DNA of 64,000 nucleotides. Source: Tachypleus tridentatus. Taxonomy: Eukaryota; Arthropoda; Merostomata; Xiphosura; Limulidae. The stretch spans positions 155,227,310-155,291,309 of the forward strand of contig NC_134837.1 in assembly GCF_004210375.1 (NCBI RefSeq), given 5' to 3'. Positions 12,221 to 23,470 of this stretch are shown piece after piece. A model generated the notes under the pieces. It was not told the origin of the DNA. It saw only the letters and a program-made list of their open reading frames with translations, and searched no databases. Numbering within the stretch: position 1 is the first letter of the stretch; every line of letters begins with the position of its first letter. The translations under genes were made by a program, and so were the position numbers.

Positions 12221-14773
12221 TTACGAACAGATTTTTTAATACCAATTTGACTTTAATTATAGACATTTCTCCGCTTTATCGTAAAAAGGCAAAACAATTT
12301 AAAATTTAGTAAAGTTCCATTTAATTTCACTTTAAAATCCGAAATATTCCTGCAAAAAAATAAGCCTACTTTTCGATTGAAATATTTCAATTGTTACACT
12401 GGATAGAGGAGATTAGCAAATGTTTCCAATAAAAAAAAAGACGAATAATATCAGTCTTAAAGGTCAGGAAAATGTTAAACACTTTTCATACGGAGTATTT
12501 ATTAATTATTGTACTTCCTGCCAATGATGATTCATACATGTCGCTCAAATTTCCTTTCAGAGGTCTGAAAGGTGCCATTTCTAGGTGACAATGTCCCTGT
12601 TCTGTTTACTAAAATTTATGCCTGATGTTGAATACAGCAAATTTGGAATAAGGAAGTAAAAAAAAAAAAAAACTACTTAATTTTTCTTCAAGGCTAAGTT
12701 TTAAAATCTATATACATGTTCAAAACAGAATGAAAAATGACTGTTTTCTTTCTATATTTTTAACTCTTTGTTTTTACAAAAAAAAACGGAGTTGCCTTCT
12801 AGGCGTAAGTTGCACGATACTATTATTAATAGTTTAAGGAAAAGACAGTTAATTCAAAACACCCACCGATAATTCTTAGACTACCCTAATCGAATGGGAT
12901 TTGACTTTCGTTTCAATAACGCATTCGTGGCCCCAAAGTGAAAAATGAATTTTTGTGGCAACGATATGTGAAACTTGAATCCTCGGCTATTTCCTGTTCG
13001 TGTTAAAATGGAAATAATGGGTTAGCAATGTGTACCACTTTTAATAATTCAATAAGTGTGACGCACTGTTTTTAGTTTCCCACTTTCGAAGCTTCCCATT
13101 TTAGAAAAATGTGCAAGTAAAGACAAGTTTAACTTTACAGCTCAGTGGCATAACGAAAAAACTGTGAACATTAGAATACGAATGTGACAATGTGCAAGAT
13201 AGCAGCAATAAACGGTTAAGCTCATTATTTTCTGGTTTACTGATATTTTTAATTAAGCTATTTCAAAAGAAGTATTGTGTATGTTTATGTATTTACTACA
13301 TTTGTTTAGTACATGTTTTCCTTCTTATTTTGCAGAGTGAAAACATGAATGAAGCAGTAAAATGTGGTCGTTATTTGATACTGAGGAAAATATAGAAACA
13401 TCCCAAGTAATATACTAACTGAAAAGAGACAGTCCTTCTCTTAGGACTGCCACAGACTGGTATCAAAGTGTCAAAGAGGAATATCTTCAATTTCTGCAAA
13501 GTCCAAGAGAAATGACTCTGATGATAGTTAGAGAACAATACGATATAATTTGTAGGGTTTTCTAAGGTTCGTCAATTCTCCAGAACTTTGAACATATCCT
13601 CTTTTGCAAAGTGCTTTGTGGCACACACAGAGATATGTGTGACAAAAATAAATTAGGCTGAGTGATAATAAAAAAGTCATTATACGACAACTAGAGAAAG
13701 AGCTAACAAAAATCTACAAAAGTACTCGTTCAGCTTCTATTATTCTATGGAAAAATCTAGCTCAAGGAGCACGTTACTTCTGTAGTTAGATTTTTCTCTA
13801 ACACAAGTTTGCACCTTCGGTTCAGATTAAAGTATTCGTTCGATGGCTCTTCAGTTGGAAAACACCAAGTTAAGTGCTGGTGATCAACTAGCTGTTTAAT
13901 TCAAAGTATCACAAAAAATGTATTCCTACACTTTATAACCATGCAAAAAATAAGGCTAAAATAAGAGAGTCGTTTTAACCAGTTAATAAAACGATGACTC
14001 ATTGTATCGTTCTTGGTCAATTGATTTTTTATATAAAAGACATTTAATTACATAATTCAAATAAATCTATCTTCAAAGCTACAGACTTACTAAACGACAA
14101 TTAAACAAAGCTTGAAAATTGGGTATAAAAAACACAAAGACTTGACACAATCATACTGAAGAACACACTTTTGGTCCCTACCTCAGGTGTCAGATGCCAA
14201 AGTAAAGAAAAAGAAGTATTCCTCGCAATTGGCAACGAGACAGAACATATACTTTAGGAAGCTTTTCAAAAAGACAATGATAGTGGTGCAATGTGTGTAG
14301 CATGTTTCACGGTTAGTTCTAGCGTTAGCTAATACGACGTATGAAGGAAAAATCATCAAATAACAATCACTCAAACCAAGAACATCAGGAAGTATTTTTG
14401 TAGCTTAATTGCTGAAGTCTAACAGTTGAATGCACGAACGGCAAGAAATGACTTCTGTAAAGCATAACACAAACCACGAAAAACCGTACTATACACAGGA
14501 GTAAAATAAATCCAGAAACACCGTTGTCAACGTACACTAGAGCAGAAAGAAAGAGTTGGTAGGCAGCCTTTATGAACAACAGCAGACGAGTGTAAGGTTT
14601 TAATGAAACATGGATTTAGGTAAGATAATTTTCTACAGCTTGGCATTATATCAGAAGACGACCGTCTTAAGAACCTTTTCAAATATTCCAAGTGTCTTTC
14701 TTATTGCTATATAAGAGTGAAGCGTTTGTACAAAAATTTGAACAGAAAATTTGTTTTTATTTAAATTATGAAC
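12221..14773. other. Unassigned DNA
   Basis: No gene or repeat recognised. Short open frames (13192-13395, 14183-14579 minus) lack known motifs. Confidence 0.5.
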
Positions 14774-14873
14774 TATGTGTGTGTTTTCTTTTTCACAAAG
14801 CCACATTGAGAGGAATCGAACTGCTGATTGTAGCGTTGTAAATCCGAAGACTTGCCGCTGTACTAGCGGGGGA
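14774..14873 (-). mobile_element. SINE family B, internally deleted
   Basis: Family B is about 115 bp: head CYCCCGCTAGTACAGCGGTA, B box GGGTTCGATTCCC, then CGGTGGGCTCAGCAGATAGC, GTGGCTTTGCTATAAGAAAA and a CA-rich tail. This minus-strand copy lacks the CAGATAGC segment. Confidence 0.85.
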
Positions 14874-15227
14874 CAATTATGAAGTGAAACGTTGCTCCTA
14901 TTATTTAAGTTACTTTTCGATTTATTTATTAAAACTTGTAGTTCTCCAATCAAGTTTCTTATTTTGAACCAAAAATTTTAAAATGTTCTTAAGTTCATTT
15001 CCACATTTGTTGTACCACTAGCATCCATATTTATGTTAAAATATGCTTCCAAGCTTTTAAAGACAGTTTTTCGAAGGTAATTAGTGGAGAAGAATGAAAA
15101 CAAAATATTGTGCAACACAGGTTTTTAATACGTTTTTAATTATGTATTCATAATATTACAATAAAACAAAATTGTTTGTTGTCTTGATGATGTGAATCAA
15201 TATTGCACACACCTGGCATAGAATTAT

Positions 15228-15233
15228 TTTATT
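15228..15233 (-). terminator. AATAAA polyadenylation signal overlapping the stop codon
   Basis: The last codons read ATT CAA TAA AAT on the minus strand, so AATAAA contains the TAA stop. ATTAAA variants lie further on at 15135-15140 and 15124-15129 and are alternatives. Confidence 0.5.
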
Positions 15234-15455
15234 GAATAGCAGGGCTAATCCTCACACGAGAAAACAGGGCTTCGTAAGATTGAGGACGACAAGATTGATT
15301 AGGATAGTCACACACGAAGCCACTCAAACAGCAGAATGTTTCGTCACCACAGCAAACAGCATTTTCTGCTTGACAGCATGTGAAAGCCACTTCTGTGTGA
15401 GGGCAGCACGTAGTCCTATCTGGACAGTAGTATCCTCTTCCACAAAATACATCTC
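15229..15455 (-). other. Granulin gene exon 3 (granulin domain and stop)
   Basis: 227 nt: 2 nt completing the split Gly codon, 74 codons and TAA. The acceptor reads TTCAATAG|GAGATG on the minus strand. The polypyrimidine tract is weak, but the phase match to exon 2 and the cleavage-site Gly are exact. Confidence 0.88.
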
Positions 15456-18400
15456 CTATTGAATAAGAAGTTGACAAAGTTTAATTATGTTCAAAAATAA
15501 AAACAAGGGTAACTGTTCAAAGAGAAAATACGAGTCTTTTAGTCGACAAAAGCTATAAATAAAAGTACACATTGCAGTAAGTTGCGTGTGAAGCTGAAAT
15601 GTAACCCAGAAAAGGGTTATTAATAATAAGAAAGCGTAACAAAAACATAGAAAACAGAATTAGAAATAGTTCTATGAAAAATTAAGTTAGAATATTTCTC
15701 CAATGTACAGAAATATTTTATTTACTCATATATAGCTACTTTTCTATGTTTGTGTTCACCTGTGTACCTATGTAAAATTAAAGTATTGACCAACATTATC
15801 AAAACAGCTGCCATTTGTAAGTTCACCCTATACACATACTCTAGTTCAATAAAATAATCATTTTCCGAGAGGATTAAATCTGCAATTCAACAGGTTGAAG
15901 ACGGTAATATGGGAATAAAGCCTGACTTTCGATATGCGCGTGGTCAAATATAATACTGCTAAATCATAGATTTTGTGTTAGTGAAGATACTTTCTATTGG
16001 AAACACCTATTTATTTGTGATATATATAAAACTTGTTTTAGTTAACGAGATACTTTGAAAGACTGGTCGTGAAATCTAATTATATCAAGATGAACATCCG
16101 TACACTAAGTAGAATTCGGTATTATGTTTGTTTTGAATTTCGCGCAAAGATTCTCGAGGGCTATCTGCGCTAGCCGTCCCTAATTTAGCAGTGTGAGACT
16201 AGAGGGAAGGCAGCTAGTCATCACCACCCACCGCAAACTCTTGGGCTACTCTTTTACCAACGAATAGTGGGATTGACCGTCATTTTATAATGCCCCCATG
16301 GCCGAAAGGGCGAGCATGTTTGGTGCGACGGAGATTTGAACTCACGACCCTCAGATTACGAGTCGCATGCCTTAACCCACCTGGCTATGCCGAACCTCGG
16401 TGTTATGAGGGAATAGACTAAATTGATTTAAGTTATAAACCCCGAAAGGAGAGTTTAGTAAAGAGGGTTTAAAAATGAAGGAGCAAATGTATTTGACAAA
16501 ATGCTGATAATTTTGTCGCCAGTGAGCAGATATGTGAAGTTAAAAAGAAATTGCAGAAGGTTGTAGTGATAAGTATGTGCATGTATATATACATACAAAC
16601 GTATTTTAGTGAAATTAAATAATTTTTATCTAAATAAAATTACATGAATAAACAAAATCATGAGGAAGGATTACATTAAAAACAGCAAATCCCAACCTTT
16701 GATTAATTATATTATAACCATAAAATAATATTCAAGCCATAATCCAAAACACATTAACATGAATTTTTTTTTAAAGTTAAAAAAATTAAATACGTTGCAC
16801 ATGAAAAAAATGATCCTAGGGTACAAGCTACAACGTGGGATTTTAAAATGTATCTTACGTTTTGGAGGTGACTGAGGAAATAGGACCTATATTATTCCCA
16901 TTCATGGCTACAATAATAAAAAATAGAGCTATTGTTCATAAAATATCTTTTAATTGTAACATTCAAAAAGTTTATTGTTACGTAGTTTCTCTAAGAAAGT
17001 GCGAACAACTTTAATATTGAAACAACTGAACAAGTGGTAGTACTTACCGTAGGTGATAGTTGCCAGAAAAAGAAGGCACAAAGCAGTAATAGTTACCTTC
17101 ATCTGTCAGGAAATGTCAAAAAAAAAATAATTAGAGGGCATTATGGGCACAAGGCAGTAATATTTATCTTTATATGTTAGGAAATGAACAAAAAATATTA
17201 GAGAGCACTATGAGCATAGGGCATTAATAGTTACCTTTATGTGTTAGGAAACGAAAATAAATTAAAGTGCACTGGTGGGTGTCACTTGTGTACATTTTGT
17301 AGTATATAACGATTTATTCTGAAACACAAAAGTTTCAGTTGTAATTAGACAGTTGAAACGTACACGACATTTAAACACAACTGTTGAAGGAAATATTCTT
17401 GATTTCATATTCCATTTTTTTGAATTTTTAATATAACATCTCTTAAACTTAATCTGGAGAATGATAATCAATATTAATGGTTTTAATACTGCTAAACGGT
17501 CTAGAAGTGAGAAAAAATTGAGATTAATTACATTGAAATGAATAAAAATGTCGTGCATATCCATCAAATAGCAGCAACAGGTTGGTTGTTTAGAATTATC
17601 CATAAATCTGCACAATAGATTATCTGTACTCTACCCACTACTGTATCGAAACCCGATTTCTAGTGGTATGAGTCTGCAGACACACCGTTGGGGGCTACAG
17701 AAACACTTTTCTTGGGTGTATTAGCACTAAAAAGTATTATTTAAGTCTTGTAAAGTTGAGTTTTAAATCACAACTTGAACGGAAATGTTTACTAGAACGC
17801 GACTTTTAAGGTTCATTTTAATTTGGTAGAAATTGTTTACAACTGAACCTTCAGTGAAAAGTCAAGTTTAAATAAGAATAATGATAAACTCACTTAATGG
17901 TTTCTTTATACGAATTAAAAAGGTGAGGAAAAGCTATTCTGTAAAGTTCATTTAGATCCCAAATGTATCTTGTGGTTTTATTTCAATTTGTTAATTTGCC
18001 CGTACGGGTTGAATGACCAAGTGGGTGGATTAATGAAACATTTGTAATGTAAAACAAACTAAACTGATATGGAATGCAGTAACATAAATCAACTTTGCGC
18101 TAATTACCAGTGTCTTATTAGTCGATAAACTATTATGTGAAAATCTGTCTAGTAACATGAACTGAAATTATTTCTCTCTATATACCCATTGAATTAAATA
18201 TGAAGCAAATAAGCCTTTTTTATATGGAAACATTAAGTCACTAACTCTTAAGTACAATGTAAGACACTATTAACAATGAAATGAGTTTTCATCTATTATT
18301 ACTGAATTACAAAGTCCAGACGTTCAAAGCTCATTTATGCAAATAAATTAAGGTAGCCAACCAATTATGTATTTTTTTCATAAAATTAAAATAAGTATAA

Positions 18401-18511
18401 TATAAAAAACAAAGATGTAATTGCAGAACTAAACATAATAACTTTGCTTTACTACCTTACCTTGAGCTCATAAAATTTTCTTTCCTTTGTGTCTTAAAGC
18501 AATGGATTCAC
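15229..18511 (-). CDS. Secreted single-granulin protein gene (three exons, complete)
   Basis: Coding parts are 17102..17048 and 15455..15229 on the minus strand, after a non-coding exon ending at 18461. Spliced product: 93 aa. Residues 1-19 (MKVTITALCLLFLATITYG) form a signal peptide. Residues 23-74 form one granulin module with all 12 family cysteines (23, 29, 35/36, 45/46, 53/54, 60/61, 67, 74), including four CC pairs and the AVCC-x4-FCC core. The tail of about 19 aa ends in SPAIQ. Introns: 1358 bp (17103-18460) and 1592 bp (15456-17047), both GT..AG; the second splits a Gly codon (G|GA). Granulins are secreted disulfide-stapled modules, known for growth-factor and innate-defence roles; most animal progranulins carry several modules, this one a single one. 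The usual HCC before the fifth pair reads FCC here. The exact role is unknown. The open frame continues upstream of 15455 into intron, but that Met is not the start. Confidence 0.9.
16127..16396 (-). mobile_element. SINE family A in granulin intron 2
   Basis: Full length, in the same orientation as the host gene. Target duplication tcggtattatg/tcggtgttatg at 16116-16126 and 16397-16407, one mismatch. Confidence 0.93.
16555..16900. repeat. Intronic segment with a diverged copy at 41.0-41.3 kb
   Basis: Shares, in order, gtagtgataa, a TA/CA-rich run, tattttagtgaaa-like, ttaaaaacagcaaat, tgattaatt, gtacaagctacaacgtggga and ttacgttttggaggtgactg with 41001-41310. Confidence 0.65.
17048..17102 (-). 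other. Granulin gene exon 2 (signal peptide)
   Basis: 55 nt. The acceptor is a T-rich tract then TTTCCTGACAG directly followed by ATG, so the start codon is the first base of the exon. The donor is CCTACG|GTAAGTA. It encodes a Lys after Met, a hydrophobic core rich in Leu/Ile/Thr/Ala, and the first base of Gly19. Confidence 0.88.
17050..17265. repeat. Three tandem copies of the signal-exon acceptor region, about 70 bp each
   Basis: The segment with exon 2's acceptor and first codons (from about 17079) is followed by two diverged copies starting near 17151 and 17220. Each keeps the plus-strand pattern aGCAgTAATAgTTAcCTTtAT-TGTtAGGAAA. In the two extra copies the minus-strand ATG reads ATA and the CAG acceptor is lost, so they are dead copies. 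Confidence 0.75.
17610..17697 (-). mobile_element. SINE family C, partial
   Basis: Family C: head CAGTGGYACAGCGGTATGTC, CGGACTCACACCGCTAGAAA, CCGGGTTTCGATACCC, GTGGGCAGAGCACAGATAGC, then CATTGTGTAGCTTTGTG and an AAACAA tail. Here the head and middle are readable on the minus strand. Confidence 0.75.
18461..18511 (-). other. Granulin gene 5' untranslated exon 1 (inferred)
   Basis: Minus-strand donor CTCAAG|GTAAGG at 18461/18460 matches the consensus well. The 5' limit is estimated from the TATA-like box about 30 bp upstream. It fits because exon 2 begins exactly at ATG and so needs an upstream leader exon. Transcript data would settle the boundary. Confidence 0.6.
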
Positions 18512-18533
18512 ATCGCTTGGAAAGAAGGCACCC

Positions 18534-18541
18534 CTTTTATC
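18534..18541 (-). promoter_or_regulatory. TATA-like box of the granulin gene
   Basis: GATAAAAG on the minus strand, about 70-80 bp upstream of the exon 1 donor. Spacing suits a TATA-driven promoter, as often found for secreted defence proteins. Confidence 0.5.
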
Positions 18542-18544
18542 CTG

Positions 18545-19935
18545 TAAAAGCAGGTGAGAATTTAATTTTGTTTCTCACGTGCTCAATTCTTTGGTATCAT
18601 TCAGGTTATAAACTCATGATATCGTATCTTAAGCAATGCTCTAGTTCTAATCTTTTTAAGTTTTAGTATGTAGTCATATTTCTAACTCATATTTCGTCGT
18701 GCTATTCACAAACTGTAAAAGAGAAATCAGAAAAGTGCTGCTACTTTTTGCCAGCATTTAAGAACCTGGTTTATGTAAGAAAATAAACTAAGCCTCTAAT
18801 TCACTCTGTTTGGATCAACAATGAACCAAATTATCTCGTTCATAAAATTAGTATGAGAATAAATGAAATAAAAGTAAATTAAAAAACACACACATAAAAG
18901 AACGCTTCGGATAAACACCGTGCTTCAAATGTATTTAAATAAAGGTTTCCTTTAAAATTGCCATCTAGTAAAGTTATTTTTGTTAATTGATGTTCGTTTG
19001 TTTCATTCCTAATACAGTCAATTTTTTTTTAAATTTTGAACATTACTATTATAATATACATCTGTTAGAGATTTTAACCTAATTAAAGAGACAACGGATA
19101 TTTTATGTTTGGACTTCATTTAAACTTCAGAACTTGTTCGTAGGCATATTGCATTTTTGTAATTATTCTAAACTGTTCCAATTTTTCATGTCTTTTTTTT
19201 CGAGATTGTCTTATTTAAATACATTTATGAATATCGATGATATGAACAGAATCATGGACAATTTTTAGTAGTGTCAGGTATGTTTATGCAAAATTTAAAT
19301 TTTAGCTTTATACCACTGCAAGAGACACGCGTTGCGCACTAGCGATCGATCGATCTCGCGTGTTTAACGCGTATGATTTCTCAAAGTTGGTCGAAGTGTG
19401 TAAATTAACTGAACATGGGTGATATGTGCAACAGGTATGTTACAAAGCCGGCCTTCTTGCGAAACAAAAAGCATTAAAACAACTCTAACTTATTAGTGAA
19501 GGCGGTTTATATAGCCCGCTTCTATTCTAACGTTTAATCTGCATCTTAAAACTACAAAACTATTTTATCTTGAATGTATGATGCTTCAAGTATAACATTT
19601 TGTTCGTATAGCAGTATAGCTGGTTATTAGTATATTCTACTGAAACCGGTTTTCGAAGGCGCATCGCTTCTTCTTTGTGAGTATTTAAATATCCAGGAAG
19701 GTCAAGACCTCTTCTTCCACCCTGAAAGACTTCTTGCATAATTTGCTCTTTTCTAGATTCTAGTCAGGATATTACTAGTATGCTGTATCCACGTTAATTT
19801 GGTATCGTAAGTCAATCCTAAAAAATTTGGCAGAAGTAGCAGTCTGTAAAAGTGATCCGTTCATTTATAACTTTGGTGGATCTTTTTTCAGTGTATTTAA
19901 TCTGCTGAATAGTATTACTTACAAAAATATATTTT
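18545..19935. other. Upstream flank of the granulin gene
   Basis: AT-rich apart from the CpG cluster at 19320-19375. No gene recognised. Confidence 0.45.
19320..19375. other. CpG cluster
   Basis: About ten CpGs in 55 bp of otherwise AT-rich DNA, including agcgatcgatcgatctcgcg and tttaacgcgt, with acgcg inverted matches at both ends. Confidence 0.4.
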
Positions 19936-19945
19936 CGAAGGCGAT

Positions 19946-20225
19946 TTGATTGGCTTGGTTTGTTTTGAATTTCGTGCAAAGCTACACGAGGGCTATCTGC
20001 GCTAGCCCTCCCTAATTTTGCAGTGTAAGACTAGAGGGAAGGCAGCCAGTCATCACCACCCACCGTCAACTCTTGGGCTACTCTTTTACCAACGAATAGT
20101 GGGATTGACCGTAACATTATAACGCTCCCCTGACTGAAAGGGCGAACATGTTTGGTGTGATAGGGATTCGAACCCATAACCCTCGGATTACGAGTCGAGT
20201 GCCTTAACTACCTGACCATGCCGGG
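19946..20225 (-). mobile_element. SINE family A, full length
   Basis: Target duplication cgaaggcgat at 19936-19945 and 20226-20235. Confidence 0.93.
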
Positions 20226-20235
20226 CGAAGGCGAT

Positions 20236-21089
20236 ATGAGTCAAGTGTTTATTAAACAAAGATAAAATATATCTTGCAGTGGTTTTAAACGTGGGTTCAA
20301 AGCATAAAAGTTGATTTAAAAAAAAACAGCGATGTATTTATTGTACCTCGTACAGATAATGTTTCGGGTTTTTTTTCTGTAATGGTCCAGTGTTGCTCTG
20401 ATGAGTTCTGGTACAGAACGAAAAGTTTCTTTATAAATGATTTGAAGTATACAAAGAAATATATCTTATTCGAACTTTTTAATGGATTACTTAATAGGAC
20501 TGCGAAAACAAAAGCGGTCAATCGTTTTTATAAAACGAAAATGGATTTTAATTTTATAAACCGAAAGCCAAGTGTAATACCTATGAGGAATTTATTGTTT
20601 GGCAATATAATTATTTCGTATATTATAACAAATGAGGATATTACGAAATTGCTCTGACCGAGGCCTAAATCTTCAATTCATGTCACTGTTTTAAAGCCAT
20701 AGCTCTTACTGGCTGAGATACTGGATTTGAAGTCACTATTAAATATTGTAACAATATTTTCATTAAGTGCTTACAAGTAATAAATCTGTGATGCTCGGTG
20801 AATCATTGTACATAAACTTTTTGCTGTGAGTATTAAAAACAGCATACAGTTTAAATAAAATTGAGAACCTGATTGATCTACAAATAAAACGAATGAGACA
20901 GTATTTTTTTTTTTAAATTATGGCAAAGCACTATGTCGCAGTCAGGTAAGATTCTGCGCATATAAAAATCACATAACAAAAGTTTCATGCACATAAACAC
21001 CATAATTCCTGGGACACTTCTCTCAGTTTTTTAGTGATTAATATATTTATTCTTTAATGTCTTATGTGCACGCTTGGAACTAATTTCAC
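20236..21089. other. Unassigned DNA
   Basis: Contains a 91-codon plus-strand frame (20382-20657) without recognisable motifs, probably chance. Confidence 0.45.
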
Positions 21090-21220
21090 TAAAAGTACCC
21101 TAACGGCTTAATAACAGGTCTGAGATCTTATAACGTTAAACGGCTGGGATCTATGCCCACTGTGGTCAGAACACAGATAATCCAATGTATAACTTTGTAC
21201 TTAACAGCAAACAAACAAAA
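21090..21220 (+). mobile_element. SINE family C, diverged
   Basis: Readable parts: acggcttaataacaggtctg, ggctgggatctatgccc, cagaacacagataatccaat and a caaacaaac tail. Confidence 0.65.
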
Positions 21221-21298
21221 CTGTATGCAAAACTATGAGAAAAATACAGTGTAGGAAATTCATGGAGAGGCCATATGTTAGAAAATTCTCAATTAAAT

Positions 21299-21419
21299 GT
21301 GTGTGTGTGTTTTCTTATAGCAAAGCCACATCGGGCTATCTGTGAGGTCCACCGAGGGGAATCGAACCCCTGATTTTGGCATTGTAAATCCGTAGACTTA
21401 CCGCTGTACCAGCAGGTGA
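21299..21419 (-). mobile_element. SINE family B
   Basis: Complete head, B box (gaatcgaacccctga in complement) and tail ending in a GT/AC-rich run. Confidence 0.9.
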
Positions 21420-21600
21420 CTTTTAAGGTAAGCAAAAATAAGTTGATTCAGAGATTGAAGAAAATAAGATGGATGTTTGACTTATTATCCAAAAATAGTC
21501 CAATTTGAGATCATTACCCGAAATTAAAAGCACAGTTAAAACGTCATTTTTTTTAAATATTTTGCTATGCATGAAACTAAAATAAGAGTTGATAAACTGC

Positions 21601-21715
21601 TCGGTGAGAAAGCGAAAGTCTCCTCACTTACAACGCTAAAATCCGGAGTTCGATTATCCCCCCGTTGACAAAGCGTAGTTAGTCCATTATGTAACTTATC
21701 TCCAAAAACCCAACA
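21601..21715 (+). mobile_element. SINE family C, diverged
   Basis: cacttacaacgctaaaatcc, a gagttcgattatcccc B box and attatgtaactt tail. Confidence 0.65.
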
Positions 21716-22263
21716 ACTATAATCAAAGAGCTGAGAAAAATGCACATATGCATATACTGAACAGACACATCTGAACTAGTATGTACTTTAATACACTTAT
21801 CGCATTCAATGCAACAATAAGAGGAGCATACCTTTTTTCAAAACTAAACAAAGTTAAATAGTAGTATTTAACTGACCTTATTTTAAATAATGTAAAACAA
21901 GTTTGTGTGTGAATTAAATATGTAAATGTTATCTGTAAACAATATGAATGCTAAAGAAACGCACATTAAAAATCTCTCATTATTGTGCAAGTTAAAAATT
22001 ATGGGATCTACAACCGAGCAGTGCTAACACAATAGGTACCATTTGGATTGTCTGAATTCCTAGTTTTTCATTTAACAGCCCTAGTGGCTTAATTATTTAC
22101 ACACTGGAGCACAGCATACCTAACTACCAACATTTAAGTTTTGTTATAATTTTGTTGTGGCTTGTCGTGTTTAAACTTTTTAATCTGTAACTAATGGGGC
22201 CAACCTTTAATGTTTTAATGAATTAAAATTTGTCAATAACTTACAAGAAGCTCAACAATTAGA

Positions 22264-22302
22264 CATTTGACTGTTGATGAAGAAGACAGTAGCCGAAGTG
22301 TA
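22264..22302 (+). other. Hammerhead-like / Penelope-terminus relic
   Basis: TTGATGAAGAAGACAGTAGC then CGAAGTGTAG resembles the CTGATGA-stem-CGAAACGTAG termini noted elsewhere, with changes in the core. Weak on its own. Confidence 0.3.
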
Positions 22303-22822
22303 GGGTGCTAATATTGTTCATCTGGAGGCTGTACTCGCATTTTACTGGTATATATTAACCTCAACAAAGTATATAGTTAGTGAACTTTATATGAATATTT
22401 AAACAGATTATGAAAATAATTGAAATTTATGAAGAAATTCATAATGATTTCTTTCACCAAAATTCGGTTAAAAACAGCGAATTGCAGATAGAAACGCTAC
22501 GTGCTAAAGTGGAATATTACATATGATGTCTTTTCTATGTTATCTAAATAATCATATTTACACAATAAAAAAAATAATATTTGCTTGTACTAACCATATT
22601 GTATTTTCCCATCGTATATATTATACTATCTTCATGGTTATTTTTTATCTTTTAATTCTGTGTCGGATAAGATAAAAAAAAGGCTAATATATCCGGTTCT
22701 CAAGGACACAGAAAAGATTAGCATTCATTTGAAAAAAAATGTTTTAATGTGAAAGAGAGTAACAAATGGTATTAAAACAAACTATAATTAATATGTCACT
22801 TTTGCCTTTGTTATCAAATGTG

Positions 22823-23064
22823 TTTGTTAGTTTTAGAATTTCACGCAAAGCTACACGAGGGCTATCTCCGCTAGCCGTCCATAATTTAGCAGTGTAAGAC
22901 TAGAAGGAAAACAGCTAGTTAACATCATCAATTACCGCTAACTCTTGGGCTACTCTTTTACCAACGAATAGTGGGATTGACCGTAACATATATAACGCCC
23001 CTACTGCTGAAAGGACTAGCATGTTTGGTATGACGGGGATTCGAATCTACGACCCTCAGATTAC
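22823..23064 (-). mobile_element. SINE family A, 5'-truncated
   Basis: Ends inside the tRNA-like head after the GATTACG motif, so about 40 bp of the head are missing. Yet a 13-bp duplication (gttatcaaatgtg / gttattaaatgtg, 22810-22822 and 23065-23077) flanks it, so truncation occurred at insertion. Confidence 0.92.
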
Positions 23065-23470
23065 GTTATTAAATGTGAATTTTATGATACGTTTGTAATT
23101 CGTACGTTCGAAGTAAGTTTGTTTTAAAATGTAGTCAAATAAATAAAAATAAAGCTGTATCTGGCTTTTTTTTATTTTTGAAACACCGCAATTTGTAACA
23201 AATGAGTTTGATATTGTATTAAATGTTTAATTTTAACAGATATTTTTACCCTAGAAAGTTCTAAAAGGTGTAAAATGATAGCACCTTCTACAGAAATTAT
23301 TTTGTATGAGATTTTTTTCTATAGAAACCGTTGCTATTTTCCTATATTTTTGCGTTTGAGATCAATGGATCAAGTAGCCATTGAAATAGATCTATAGATT
23401 ACTTTTACTACCGTCGCTCCAGTAACATTAGTTTATTATACTAGTTTCTTAATGCCCCAAATAAAATATA

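Noticed and set aside
15232-15462. 76-codon plus-strand frame opposite the granulin exon
   Set aside because: Antisense shadow of the cysteine-rich exon.
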